NCBI GenBank assembly: GCA_045863555.1
Contig: BTUU01000010.1
Location: 62,001-126,000, forward strand
DNA: 64,000 nucleotides
Direction of reading: 5' to 3'
Source of the DNA: JACRLV01 sp045863555
Lineage (GTDB): Bacteria > Planctomycetota > Phycisphaerae > UBA1845 > Fen-1342
Shown in pieces: positions 15,290 through 24,403 of this stretch. Position numbers and translations under genes: made by a program. Positions within the stretch are counted from its first letter, which is position 1. The number at the start of each line of letters is the position of its first letter. Below the pieces are notes generated by a model. The model did no database searches, was not told where the DNA came from, and saw nothing but the letters and a program-made list of their open reading frames with translations.

Positions 15290-18200
15290 CTACGGACAGG
15301 GGACGATCTGACATTGATGCGTCGTGACCGAACCCCGCATGCTCGTTCCGGCGGCAAAGCCTTCCTGGAGCATGAAGTCCCGGAAACCAAACCACGAAAG
15401 ATTAATGTCACCGCATTGCGGGAGGCCATCGCGCGGATTGAGTCCGGCGAGCGTCCAGGCGGTCCCGCTGAGGTCGTCCAATTGCATGAACCAATATGCG
15501 AAGTTGCCCGGGACCTCGAGGTACACCTCGTACTGGTCGACGCCGACGGGTTGCCCGCTGAAGTTGCGAATGAAGTGCGTCTGCGGCAGGGGATTTCCGC
15601 TCGCGATCGCCGGGCCGATCGTCAGCGTGTAGCTTTCGATCGGGTTGTACTCGCCCAGCGTTGGGCCGGCGAACGTGTCGGGTGAGGCGGGGTCAAAGAC
15701 GTAGGTGATCTGCCACGTGTCACCGACGCTCACCTGGTTCCACGGCGGACTGAACGGTCCCTGATCCGTTCGGATGTCAGTGACGATTCCTCCGAAGGTG
15801 AACTGCACGCGCCCGCAGCGATTTCCAAAATCGCGCCCCAGAATTCGTTGTCCGATTCCCAGGGAGACGATGTGTGACGGATTCGGATAGGTCTGCTGAT
15901 ACCCGGCCGGAACGACCTCACGCACGGTGTACACGCCCGGTGTGAGATGCGCGAACGAGTACTTTCCGCACTCACTGATGCAGGTCGCGGGGTTGTCGGT
16001 CATGGTTACGGTCGACGGTTCCCCGCTGTCGAGCACGCCGTTGTTGTTGAGATCGAGATAGATGGTAACGCCGGGCATGCAGGGCTCGCCGGGATCGCGT
16101 ACGCCGTCGCCGTCGAGGTCGTTCCACTTCATGCCGTGGATCTCGCTGCAGTCGGCGTGCGCGAATGCGATGCCGGTGCAGCCGTCCTGACTGCGCGAGT
16201 CGTTGCCGCCGCCTCCGATCAGCAGATCCCAGGCCGAGCAGCCGAAAAGCTGGTCGTTTCCAGGACCGCCGAAGAGCGCGTCGTTGTCGCTGCCGCCGTC
16301 GAGGATGTCGCTGCCGGGGCCGCCGAGGAGGAGGTCCTTGCCGCCCTGTCCGAGGAGCGTGTCGTTGTCGTCGTGCCCATTCGCGAAGTCGACGCCGTCG
16401 CCGCAGTCGATCTGATCGTCACCGAAGCTGCCGCCGATGATATCGACGGCCCCGCCCGCGAAGACGACATCGCTTCCCGGGCCGGCGGCCACGAAATCGG
16501 AGTTGCCGCCGCCGTAGATCCAGTCCGCTCCGGGGCCGCCCGTCAGGAAGTTGGTCCCCGATTGGCCGAGGATGCAGTCGTCGTGGTCGTCGCCGAGGAG
16601 AATGTCGCCGGCATTGCCGCCGTCGATGAGATCGTGGCCCGGACCGCCGTCGGCAAAGTCGGTTCCGTCCTCACCGTAGATCACGTCGTCGCCGGCGCCT
16701 CCCCAGATGATGTCGAGTCCGGGTCCGCCGTAGATCTCGTCGTTGCCCGAACCGCCGAAAACAAGCAGGTCGTTTCCGTCTTCGGCGTAAATCGCATCAC
16801 CGTCGTCGCCGCCGTGAATGAAGTCGGCCGAGGTGCCGCCGTGAATCTCGTCCTGGCCGGAAAAGCCCAGCAGGATATCCGGGTCCTGCTCGCCGTAGAT
16901 GCGGTCGCAGTCGTCGGCGCCGGAAAGGAAGTCGAGGCCCTGTCCGCCGTGCATCTCGTCGCTGCCGCTGCCGCCGAATCCGAGATCCGTCTGGTCGTCG
17001 CCGAAGATCCGGTCGTCATCGTCGTTGCCGAGGAGGAAATCGACGCCGTTGTTGCCGTGAATCTCGTCGGTTCCCGCACCGCCGCTGATGAAATCAAACG
17101 AGTCGTTGCCCTGGATGATGTCAGGCCCGGGTCCGCCCAGAATGACGTCGGGGTCTGCGTCGCCGAAGATCGTGTCGCCTCCGCCGTTGCCCGCGAGGAT
17201 GTCGAAACCGTCGTTGCCGTGGATCGTATCGGCGTCACCATTGCCCGCGACGAGGTCGATGCTCGCGTCGCCGAAGAGCTGGTCTGCATCCGCGCCGCCA
17301 AAGACGAAGTCGGGGCCGCCGCCGCCATGGATGGTGTCGGCGCCCGGTCCGCCGAGGATAAAGTCCAGGTCGGCGTCCCCGCTGAGTTGATCTCCATCTC
17401 GATTTCCGGCGATCACGTCGAAGCCGTCATTGCCGTTGACGGTGTCCGCACCTGCGCCGGCGAGGATGAAGTCGACACCCGTATTCCCGAGGATCGTGTC
17501 CGCGTCGGGCCCGCCGAGGATCTTGTCGAAGTCGTCGTCTCCATCGATGGTGTCCGCGCCCGGTCCGCCCGCGATCCAGTCGCCGCCCTGCCCGCCGTTC
17601 ATTGTGTCCGCGTCGAGGCCGCCCACCATGACGTCAATGTCGGCGTCGCCGTCCATCTGATCGGCGTGCGACCGGCCGAACATCCAGTCCCGATCAGAGC
17701 CTCCGAACATCGTGTCCGGCTCGAAACCGCCGAACATCCGGTTTCCAAGCCGGTGCGTCAGCGGAACGCTCAGGACGGTGAACGTGATCTGGCCGCCGTC
17801 CTGACCGTACATGAGATCCGGGCCGGCGTTGCCGAGCATCCAGTCGACGCCGTCGTCGCCATACTCGGTGTCCGCACCGTCGCCGCCGATGATGATGTCG
17901 GCATCGACGCCGCCGTGGAGTGAATCCGCGTCTTCGAATCCCATGATCAGATTTCCGAAGTCATACGTGATCGACAGACCGGCGCTGATGACAAACGTGA
18001 GCGGTTCGCCCGGGCCGCCGTGAATCGTGTCGGGTCCAGGCGCGCCGAAAAGCACGATGTCGCCGAAGAGGAAGTCGATATCGTCGCCGCCGTCGATCGT
18101 GTCGCCGCCGGCATTGCCCAGCACGACATCACGGCCGGCGTCGCCGAATATCTCATCGTCGCCGATCTGGCCGAAGATCAGATCGGTGTCGTCGCCGCCG

Positions 18201-19750
18201 TGCAGGCAGTCGCCTGCACCGGTCAATCCGATGGCGTCGCCGAGGATGATGTCGATGCCGGCATCGCCGAAGATGAGGTCCGTCCCGGCGCCGCCGATCA
18301 GAAAATCGGTTCCCGCCCCGCCGTGAATTTCGTCGCTGCCGCCGTTGCCGATCAGCACGTCGTTGCCACCTCCGCCGGTGATCAGCTCGTTCGCGCCGGT
18401 ACCGATATACACGTCGCTGCCCGAGCCGCCGACGAAGGCGGGCGCTGCAACGAAGACGCAGTTCGGGGGCGGCGGAAGAAACGGCGCCTCCTCGTCGAGC
18501 AGGTCCGCCGCTGCCGCGAGCAAGTTCTCCGCAGCATCGGCCAGGGCCTGAGCCTGGGCGGCGAGTTGATCGACGGCCGTGGTCATTTCCACGTCGACGG
18601 TCTCGGCGAAGGCGTCGAGCTGCGCTTCGAAGGCCTCCGAGTCCGCGAGCAGAATCTCCGCGGGGCCTTCGAGTTGTACGTCGACATCGACCAGGAACGC
18701 ATCGAGGTCCTGCTCCAGGCCTGCGCTGTCGGCCGCGAGTTGATTTCCGGCGACCTCGAAGAGCTGCGTCGCCTGCGCCGCGGCCGCCTCCCCGGGCGTG
18801 AATACGCTCGGCGTCATCTGGGACGATTCGACCTCGAGGGTCGCGAGGTAGGCATCGATCCGGGCAGAAATCTGGTCGGCGATCGGCTGGTAGGTGTCTT
18901 CCTTCGCGGCGACTTCGCTCATCGTCGTGTAGAGCGCCGTGAGATCCTTGATCAGCCGCGCGGACTGCGCCGGGCTGATCGGTGCGTAGGCGTCGTTGAA
19001 CTGCGCCATGCCGGCTGTTTCGAGGGGAATCACGACCGTCGAGTGCCAGCTCTCGAGCTGCGCGCCGAGTTGGTTCGCGAGGCTGCTCAAGGCCTGGGCC
19101 TGCGGCAACAGCGTGCCGTCCGACTGTGCGGCGAGGGTCTGGGCCGCCGCAACGAGCCCGTCGGATCGCGCGAGGAGCGAGTCGATTTCCGGCTGAAGCT
19201 GGTCCTGGATCTCGGCGAGCTGCGCGGCGCTGAGCGTCACCGGTCCGTCGAGCGCACTCTGCCGCAAGGCGCTGCACTGGTCGATCAGTGATTGCACATT
19301 TCGCAGGGCGCCGGCGATCGTCACGAGTTCGGGCATATGCACGGTGCGCGAGGATACGACGACGATGTTGTCGCCTTCGCCGGCGTCGACGAAGGTCTCC
19401 GCGATGTCGCTCACCGTCCCGTTGCGATCGTCAAAGAAGAGCCGATCGTTTCCGCCGTAGAGGCGGGCTTCAATACGGTTGATGTCCGACGCCGGGAATT
19501 CGAAATCGCCTGGCGCACCCTGCTCTTTGATCACAACCATGAGCTGAGTGCTGTCCGCAAACCGAATGCGGATCTCCTCTGCCTGCGGCGTTCCCTCGAT
19601 GCGCACCACGCCGCCGACCAGCGTCGCCGTTACCTGGCCGGGCGCGCTCGCGCACGCCAGCCCGCCCAGCAGGGCCGCTGCTCCGCGCGCGAGCCGCCGC
19701 GGTCCAGTCATCGGGACAAACACGGGACGGGTTACTCTTGTGCCACTCAT
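15290..19750 (-). CDS. Large secreted RTX-like calcium-binding repeat protein with SdrD B-like domain
   Basis: A 1486-residue protein. A Sec signal peptide occupies residues 1-38 (basic, then GAAALLGGLACASAPGQ). About 150-423 is an Ala/Gln/Leu-rich helical stalk. About 450-1185 is a continuous run of HemolysinCabind nonapeptides of the GGxGxDxI type, in roughly 18-residue pairs (for example GGPGADTIHG). About 1200-1310 is an SdrD B-like domain (MKWNDLDGDGVRDPGEP...YTVREVVPAGY). The last 175 residues form an unrecognised beta-rich domain with four Cys. It should be exported by Sec rather than type I secretion and bind calcium outside the cell. The ATG at 19750 follows GGGAG at 8 bases. No T1SS genes are nearby. 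Confidence 0.88.
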   Translation of the reverse strand: MSGTRVTRPVFVPMTGPRRLARGAAALLGGLACASAPGQVTATLVGGVVRIEGTPQAEEIRIRFADSTQLMVVIKEQGAPGDFEFPASDINRIEARLYGGNDRLFFDDRNGTVSDIAETFVDAGEGDNIVVVSSRTVHMPELVTIAGALRNVQSLIDQCSALRQSALDGPVTLSAAQLAEIQDQLQPEIDSLLARSDGLVAAAQTLAAQSDGTLLPQAQALSSLANQLGAQLESWHSTVVIPLETAGMAQFNDAYAPISPAQSARLIKDLTALYTTMSEVAAKEDTYQPIADQISARIDAYLATLEVESSQMTPSVFTPGEAAAAQATQLFEVAGNQLAADSAGLEQDLDAFLVDVDVQLEGPAEILLADSEAFEAQLDAFAETVDVEMTTAVDQLAAQAQALADAAENLLAAAADLLDEEAPFLPPPPNCVFVAAPAFVGGSGSDVYIGTGANELITGGGGNDVLIGNGGSDEIHGGAGTDFLIGGAGTDLIFGDAGIDIILGDAIGLTGAGDCLHGGDDTDLIFGQIGDDEIFGDAGRDVVLGNAGGDTIDGGDDIDFLFGDIVLFGAPGPDTIHGGPGEPLTFVISAGLSITYDFGNLIMGFEDADSLHGGVDADIIIGGDGADTEYGDDGVDWMLGNAGPDLMYGQDGGQITFTVLSVPLTHRLGNRMFGGFEPDTMFGGSDRDWMFGRSHADQMDGDADIDVMVGGLDADTMNGGQGGDWIAGGPGADTIDGDDDFDKILGGPDADTILGNTGVDFILAGAGADTVNGNDGFDVIAGNRDGDQLSGDADLDFILGGPGADTIHGGGGPDFVFGGADADQLFGDASIDLVAGNGDADTIHGNDGFDILAGNGGGDTIFGDADPDVILGGPGPDIIQGNDSFDFISGGAGTDEIHGNNGVDFLLGNDDDDRIFGDDQTDLGFGGSGSDEMHGGQGLDFLSGADDCDRIYGEQDPDILLGFSGQDEIHGGTSADFIHGGDDGDAIYAEDGNDLLVFGGSGNDEIYGGPGLDIIWGGAGDDVIYGEDGTDFADGGPGHDLIDGGNAGDILLGDDHDDCILGQSGTNFLTGGPGADWIYGGGNSDFVAAGPGSDVVFAGGAVDIIGGSFGDDQIDCGDGVDFANGHDDNDTLLGQGGKDLLLGGPGSDILDGGSDNDALFGGPGNDQLFGCSAWDLLIGGGGNDSRSQDGCTGIAFAHADCSEIHGMKWNDLDGDGVRDPGEPCMPGVTIYLDLNNNGVLDSGEPSTVTMTDNPATCISECGKYSFAHLTPGVYTVREVVPAGYQQTYPNPSHIVSLGIGQRILGRDFGNRCGRVQFTFGGIVTDIRTDQGPFSPPWNQVSVGDTWQITYVFDPASPDTFAGPTLGEYNPIESYTLTIGPAIASGNPLPQTHFIRNFSGQPVGVDQYEVYLEVPGNFAYWFMQLDDLSGTAWTLAGLNPRDGLPQCGDINLSWFGFRDFMLQEGFAAGTSMRGSVTTHQCQIVPCP

Positions 19751-19958
19751 CGAAAAATCTCCCTTCGGCGCATGGTGCGCGCAGCGTGATGCGAATTCCC
19801 CGCGACGTGGGAACGTCTCCCATGTAGATTGCGGCGGGATGCGGCGATCTAGCAGTGCGGGACAAAAAATCTGGCTCAACAAAGGGAATGGGCCGTCGGG
19901 CGGGGACTCCGAAGTGAGGTTGGCGAATTCTCCGCGCTGACGTTGGCGGACACGCCCA

Positions 19959-21284
19959 TCAATCCCACCAGAAGTACCAGATCGGGCCGTTCAGCAGCGT
20001 GGCTGCGAGGGCTTCGATGGTTCCGACGCCCTGATGGACGATGTCGGTGCAGTAGTCGAATTGCTCCTCGGCGAGGGCGATGGCCGCTTCGCGGCTCGTT
20101 GGCGGACAGGAGACGCGAAACTCGATGACGTCGTTTGTGAGGCAGACGATTTCTGCGCCGTAGCGCCGCTGCCAGTCGCGATGGAGGGCGACGTGGGCGT
20201 GTGGGGGCGGGCAGTCGTTCCAGTACCCGTAATTGAACAGCGCGGGGATTTCGGTCGAGTCCGTCGTCGGCGCGAGGCCGATCCAGACCGATTTGTGCGG
20301 CGCGCGGTCGAATAGTCGCAGCGGCGTGGAATACTCATCCTGCGGCTGCGCATCGGACGGCCACGGGCCGCGCGGTCGACGGTCCTCCTCCGCGTCCGTT
20401 TCCTCATCATCGGTGTCCGCGTATTCCGGATGCTCACGCTTGAAAGACTCTCGGGCGCGGCGCTGCTCCTCCAGCCAGTCGGCGATCGAATAGCCCATTG
20501 CCTTCGAGAGGGTCTCGACGAGCGACGTCCTGGTCTGAACTTCGAAGGAGCCATTCTGGAATGCGATCGATTCGTTCGGGCCGAGGATCAGCGGCCAGTG
20601 TCGCGTGCGCTCGACCTCCGCGCGCAGCCGCTCCCACGCCTGCACCGCCGTCTTCCCCGGGACTTCAAACCGCCAGACCGGCCCGCGCTCGGTCTCGAAC
20701 CAGCGGACGACGCGCGCGGGATCGCCGCCGACGGAGCGGATTGCTGTCGCCAAGTCCTCTGGGGCGGTGACGAACGTATCGTCGAGCGGCACCTGTTCCC
20801 GGTCTTCGGGCATGGCGAGGTCTCCTTCAACGATTCCTTGCGCGGCGAGCCATTTGTCGAGGCGGTCGCGCGAGTCGTCCGTCAAATGGGCATCGCCGGA
20901 CCACTTCTCGGGCCATCGGAGGCCTGACTCGTGGTGCCGGCTGAGCATCGCGAGGAGGCGGTCGCCGGCGTAGAACTCGAAGGTCGGGCCGCCGCAGCAC
21001 AGGCAGCCCATCGGCACAAGCGGGCGGGTGACGTCGATCATTGCGACGAGGGCGCTTACTTCCGTCGCACTCGTCGACTCAAAGAGCGTTCGCTCCTCGG
21101 CCTCGCGGCGGTGGCAGACGCCGCCGGTGCGGATGCGGACGCGGTCGGCGTGTGCGACGGTTGCTTTGAGATCCCCCGCCCAGGAGCTTCGCCAATAACG
21201 CCAGCCGACCAGGGCAAGCACGATCGCGACGAGCAGCGGCACGAGCAGATGGCGACGGCGCTTCAATGGTCCTCCGCGATTCAA
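19959..21284 (-). CDS. Membrane-anchored protein with C-terminal DUF4253 domain
   Basis: A 441-residue protein. It has a basic N-terminus and one transmembrane helix (LLVPLLVAIVLALVGW, about 13-28). The middle region is unrecognised and has the cysteine cluster GCLCCGGP. A C-terminal DUF4253 domain covers about residues 320-441, shown by YWNDCPPPHAHVALHRDWQRRYGAE and the signature ending GPIWYFWWD. The acidic linker DTDDEETDAEED separates the two. DUF4253 has no established function. Most members I know of are short soluble proteins, so the membrane-tethered version is of some interest. No operon partner is evident. Confidence 0.8.
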   Translation of the reverse strand: MNRGGPLKRRRHLLVPLLVAIVLALVGWRYWRSSWAGDLKATVAHADRVRIRTGGVCHRREAEERTLFESTSATEVSALVAMIDVTRPLVPMGCLCCGGPTFEFYAGDRLLAMLSRHHESGLRWPEKWSGDAHLTDDSRDRLDKWLAAQGIVEGDLAMPEDREQVPLDDTFVTAPEDLATAIRSVGGDPARVVRWFETERGPVWRFEVPGKTAVQAWERLRAEVERTRHWPLILGPNESIAFQNGSFEVQTRTSLVETLSKAMGYSIADWLEEQRRARESFKREHPEYADTDDEETDAEEDRRPRGPWPSDAQPQDEYSTPLRLFDRAPHKSVWIGLAPTTDSTEIPALFNYGYWNDCPPPHAHVALHRDWQRRYGAEIVCLTNDVIEFRVSCPPTSREAAIALAEEQFDYCTDIVHQGVGTIEALAATLLNGPIWYFWWD

Positions 21285-21371
21285 TCGATGCCCACGCTCC
21301 GCGACCGCAAGAATCGCGCTGTCAAACGGTAATGCGTCGCTTTGCGCGTGTCGATCGGCGGGGCCCCGAGC

Positions 21372-22571
21372 TTACTGGACCGCGTCCGGCATCAATATCC
21401 TCGTGCAATTATCGCCGAAATCCACCAGCACGATATTCAGATCGAGCTGATCGACGATTCCGTCGCCCGTGAGATCGGCCTGCGGAGTCGGCTGCGGGCG
21501 CCGCCATTCGGCAAGGACGAGCGCCAGGTCAGTCAGGCCCACGCGGCCGTCGCCGTCGATGTCGCCCTGGCACGGCGGCCGACCGGTGTAGGGCTGCGGA
21601 GCGCGGAGATTGACCACCCAGTCCTTGCCGGCGATGACGGCACCGTCAGCGCTCATCCCCCGAACATGATTGACGATTCCAACATCGAGTCCGTATTCCT
21701 GCCGCAGCGCCAGCGTCAGAACCCGGGCGCCGCGGACGGGGTCCCAGAGATAGGAGACTCCCAGGTCATCATGCGCATTCGCGACGATCGTCTCGCCGTC
21801 CTGGCTCACGGCGACCGCTCGGGCCTCAAGCGGCGTCCCGTCGGGCCAGGTCAGGAGGGTGACCTCCCCACTCGTGGTATCGTATCGAGCGGCGGTTCGG
21901 TTGCTGGCCGAAACCACGTATCGGCCATCGTAGGAGACACCCATCGCATATGGCGAATACTCTCCGGTCAAGGGGATCTCCGTCGTTCCCTGGCCCGCGC
22001 GCCAGAGGAATGTTCCCGCCGGGAGAAAGACGCCGACGATCGTCGAGCCGTCGGCGCTCATTTCCAGGGCGAGCGGATTTGGTCCCAGCACGGGGATGTT
22101 CTGATATCCGACCGCTTCAGTCCAACGAAAGGCGCGCGCCGAAGTATCGGCGGACGAGCCGCACACGGCGAGGCCATCCTCCGATACCGCGTATGGAGCG
22201 ATCACGCTGCCGGGCGCCGGCGGAAGCGGCACGATGCCGGTTTCCGCCGTCCAGCGCCAGGGTCCGGCCCTGCCAAAACCAAGGATCGCGAGCCCGCCGC
22301 CGGAACAGCAGTTCGCCTCGACGGCGTCGGTTACGTCGCCGGAGATATCCACCGAGCCTTCGGCGGCGGTCCAGCGCATCGGCCAGAGACCCCGGTCGGG
22401 GATGTAGTAGTGTCCCACGGCCACCGTCCCATCGGGCGAGAGGCCGTTCAACTCAGGGTAGAGGCCTCCGTCGGGCGCCTCGATCTGGAAGAACTGTGGC
22501 TGGGCGAAGAGCGTGCCGGTCGCGAAACAGAATGCGAAAGCGACGCTCAACGGTCTGAGGTTGCGTGACAT
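21372..22571 (-). CDS. Secreted HAF/WD-like repeat protein with dockerin-like C-terminus
   Basis: A 399-residue exported protein. A signal peptide covers residues 1-23 (SVAFAFCFATGTLFAQ). Residues about 30-320 hold repeated beta units of the AVSEDGLAVCG / EMSADGSTIVG / GVSYDGRYVVS type, as in HAF-repeat propeller proteins. The C-terminus has two dockerin-like calcium loops, GDIDGDGRVGLTDLA and ADLTGDGIVDQLDL. It likely acts on the cell surface or in the periplasm, with the calcium loops as a structural or attachment module. The ATG at 22571 has GGGGG upstream. A related C-terminus occurs in the genes at 31560, 32454 and 39410. Confidence 0.8.
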   Translation of the reverse strand: MSRNLRPLSVAFAFCFATGTLFAQPQFFQIEAPDGGLYPELNGLSPDGTVAVGHYYIPDRGLWPMRWTAAEGSVDISGDVTDAVEANCCSGGGLAILGFGRAGPWRWTAETGIVPLPPAPGSVIAPYAVSEDGLAVCGSSADTSARAFRWTEAVGYQNIPVLGPNPLALEMSADGSTIVGVFLPAGTFLWRAGQGTTEIPLTGEYSPYAMGVSYDGRYVVSASNRTAARYDTTSGEVTLLTWPDGTPLEARAVAVSQDGETIVANAHDDLGVSYLWDPVRGARVLTLALRQEYGLDVGIVNHVRGMSADGAVIAGKDWVVNLRAPQPYTGRPPCQGDIDGDGRVGLTDLALVLAEWRRPQPTPQADLTGDGIVDQLDLNIVLVDFGDNCTRILMPDAVQ

Positions 22572-22813
22572 ACGTGCCCCCGAGCGAACGATGAGATGAA
22601 GCGTAAAATCGAAGTCCGCTTCAAGTATTATCCGCCATGGGCGCGTCGAAGCAAATTTGGAGCGCGAAAAACCTGCGTCAACGCGCGCCGCACCCACGCA
22701 TGCGGGGAAATCCCCAACCGGGCTGCGCAAGGCCGCGCTTCGCTGCGCGAAAACGCGCGGTCGACCGACGCTTCCAATCGTCGACGTTGCGCTGCGCAGG
22801 TGCGCTGGAAGTC

Positions 22814-23335
22814 TTACCCGAATCTGGACCGCATCGTCCGCAGGATCGGGACCAGCGACGCGGCCGTGAGCAGTGTCGAGATGGCCACCACCGCCGGCCG
22901 CAGTGCCGGATCGCGGCCGAAGACGTTCACGACGAGCACGATCGCCACGGCGTAGCCCATCGTTTTCAGGACGATCTTCTGGACCGCCGCGTCGAGTCGC
23001 TCGGGCGCGGCCCCGGCGATCTCGCGTTTGGCGCACTCGCGTGCGGTCTCGCGCGCCCAGGCCCCGGCGATGATCCCCGGGACCGCGGACAGAACCGAGC
23101 AGGGCGTCGCGACGCAGATCACGCAGAACCACACGACGCGCCACCAGCCCGGCTCGCTCAGTAGCATTTCGAGCGTGGCCGCGAACATCAAGCCGGCCGA
23201 CCAGATCGCGAAGCCCGCGACGGCCATCGCGCGGCGGTGATGGTGCAGCAATCTCTCCGGCGGCGTATCGGGGGCGTAGCGCCAGATCGTCGTTTCATTC
23301 AGGCGGCGCCAGAAATGACCGATTGCGGTTCGCAT
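22814..23335 (-). CDS. Polytopic membrane protein, unknown function
   Basis: A 173-residue protein with about four hydrophobic segments: AVAGFAIWSAGLMFAATLEMLL, VVWFCVICVATPCSVLSAVPGIIAGA, GYAVAIVLVVNVFG and AVVAISTLLTAASLVPIL. A cytoplasmic helix (ARETARECAKREIAGAAPERLDAAVQKI) joins the second and third. I do not recognise the family. It lies between two genes on the same strand but is separated by 242 bases from the next and 75 from the previous, so operon membership is uncertain. No catalytic motif is visible. Confidence 0.6.
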   Translation of the reverse strand: MRTAIGHFWRRLNETTIWRYAPDTPPERLLHHHRRAMAVAGFAIWSAGLMFAATLEMLLSEPGWWRVVWFCVICVATPCSVLSAVPGIIAGAWARETARECAKREIAGAAPERLDAAVQKIVLKTMGYAVAIVLVVNVFGRDPALRPAVVAISTLLTAASLVPILRTMRSRFG

Positions 23336-23410
23336 GCTTGTCGAGTTAAAAACAAATTGGCGGACGCCGTCAGCGCCTGGTGGTAATAAACGCGCGGCAC
23401 GGATGCGAAA

Positions 23411-24403
23411 TCACCGCTCGCCCAGAAACCGCTGCCGCATGAACCGGACGTACTCGCGGTTGACGGTTTCGATGTCGGGCGAGATGAACGCCGCGAAGAG
23501 CGACGTGCCCGGGTCGTACTGGCCGCCGTCGGAGGCCATGGCGTACGCCGCTTCGGAGTGGCGGGTGTGCTCGTTGCGGCTGATGGCTTCGAGCATGCGG
23601 CGGAAGCCCTCGGCGTACTTGCCGTCTTCGCCTTCCTGGAGGAACAGCACCAGCGCCCACACCTGGCCGTAGTACGCGCCGATGCGCCGCATCGAGCCGC
23701 CGACGACGTGGCCGGCGTGGATACGGAGCAATTCGGAGAGGCTGAACAGATCCTGCCGCTGAAGGCTCTCGACGAGCTTGCCGCGGCGGCTCGGGTTGTA
23801 CCACGCGTCGAACGCGCGAATGCCGGTGTTGCTCCCGTACTGGCCCTCGAAGCAGACGGCGACGCCCTCATTCAGCCACGCGGGGACGTCCTCGTGGACG
23901 CAGTGATACAGGTACTGGTGAAACGCTTCGTGCGTCATGAGCGGGAAGGTGAATTCGTGCGAGACGTACTGTACGACGGTGACGCCGCGCTCGCTGTAGC
24001 CGCCGTTGCGGACCTGCACGAGCGTCTCCGCCTTCTCCGGCGAAAGCCGGCGCGTGAAGTGCTCGAACTCGCCGCGCTGAAGGAACATGTAGACGGGCAT
24101 CCTGCCGGCCGGCTCGCGGCCGGGAATCGTCTTCTGATAGTTGAGGTAGCACGTCTCCAGGACCTGCGGCATGATCTTGAGCAGGTTCTCGTCGGTGACG
24201 GTCGTGTAGAGCTCGTAATGATCGGTCGTGACGACGTGACCGGGCCGGCCGCCGTATTTCCAGTCGGCGATCGTGTACTTCGGGTCTTCGGCGACGAGCG
24301 GCTTGTCGCGGCGGGAGACGCAGCCCGGGGCAAGCGTGAGAACGAGCGCCAGGAGCAGGAACTTCGGCGCGGCCTTTGCGATTGTCGCGTGCGTCAGCAT
24401 CAT
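23411..24403 (-). CDS. Lipoprotein with DUF1570-like peptidase domain
   Basis: A 330-residue predicted lipoprotein: signal LLLALVLTLAPGC with lipobox Cys near residue 28. The core resembles the DUF1570/peptidase MA group. THEAFHQYLYHC carries an HExxH-like HEAFH helix, and VPAWLNEGVAVCFEG supplies the downstream glutamate of a gluzincin active site, so it is probably an active zinc peptidase at the membrane. Its first ATG overlaps the stop of purM by 3 bases (ATGA arrangement), indicating translational coupling with a purine gene, an odd pairing. A second ATG follows directly. Confidence 0.75.
   Translation of the reverse strand: MMLTHATIAKAAPKFLLLALVLTLAPGCVSRRDKPLVAEDPKYTIADWKYGGRPGHVVTTDHYELYTTVTDENLLKIMPQVLETCYLNYQKTIPGREPAGRMPVYMFLQRGEFEHFTRRLSPEKAETLVQVRNGGYSERGVTVVQYVSHEFTFPLMTHEAFHQYLYHCVHEDVPAWLNEGVAVCFEGQYGSNTGIRAFDAWYNPSRRGKLVESLQRQDLFSLSELLRIHAGHVVGGSMRRIGAYYGQVWALVLFLQEGEDGKYAEGFRRMLEAISRNEHTRHSEAAYAMASDGGQYDPGTSLFAAFISPDIETVNREYVRFMRQRFLGER

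Noticed and set aside
15947..17923. A 658-codon plus-strand frame rich in Val and Ala opposite the RTX-like gene
   Set aside because: It is the antisense image of the calcium-repeat codons.
16200..18400. CRISPR or satellite DNA in the repetitive stretch
   Set aside because: The repeats are coding, with 27-54 base periodicity from calcium-binding nonapeptides.
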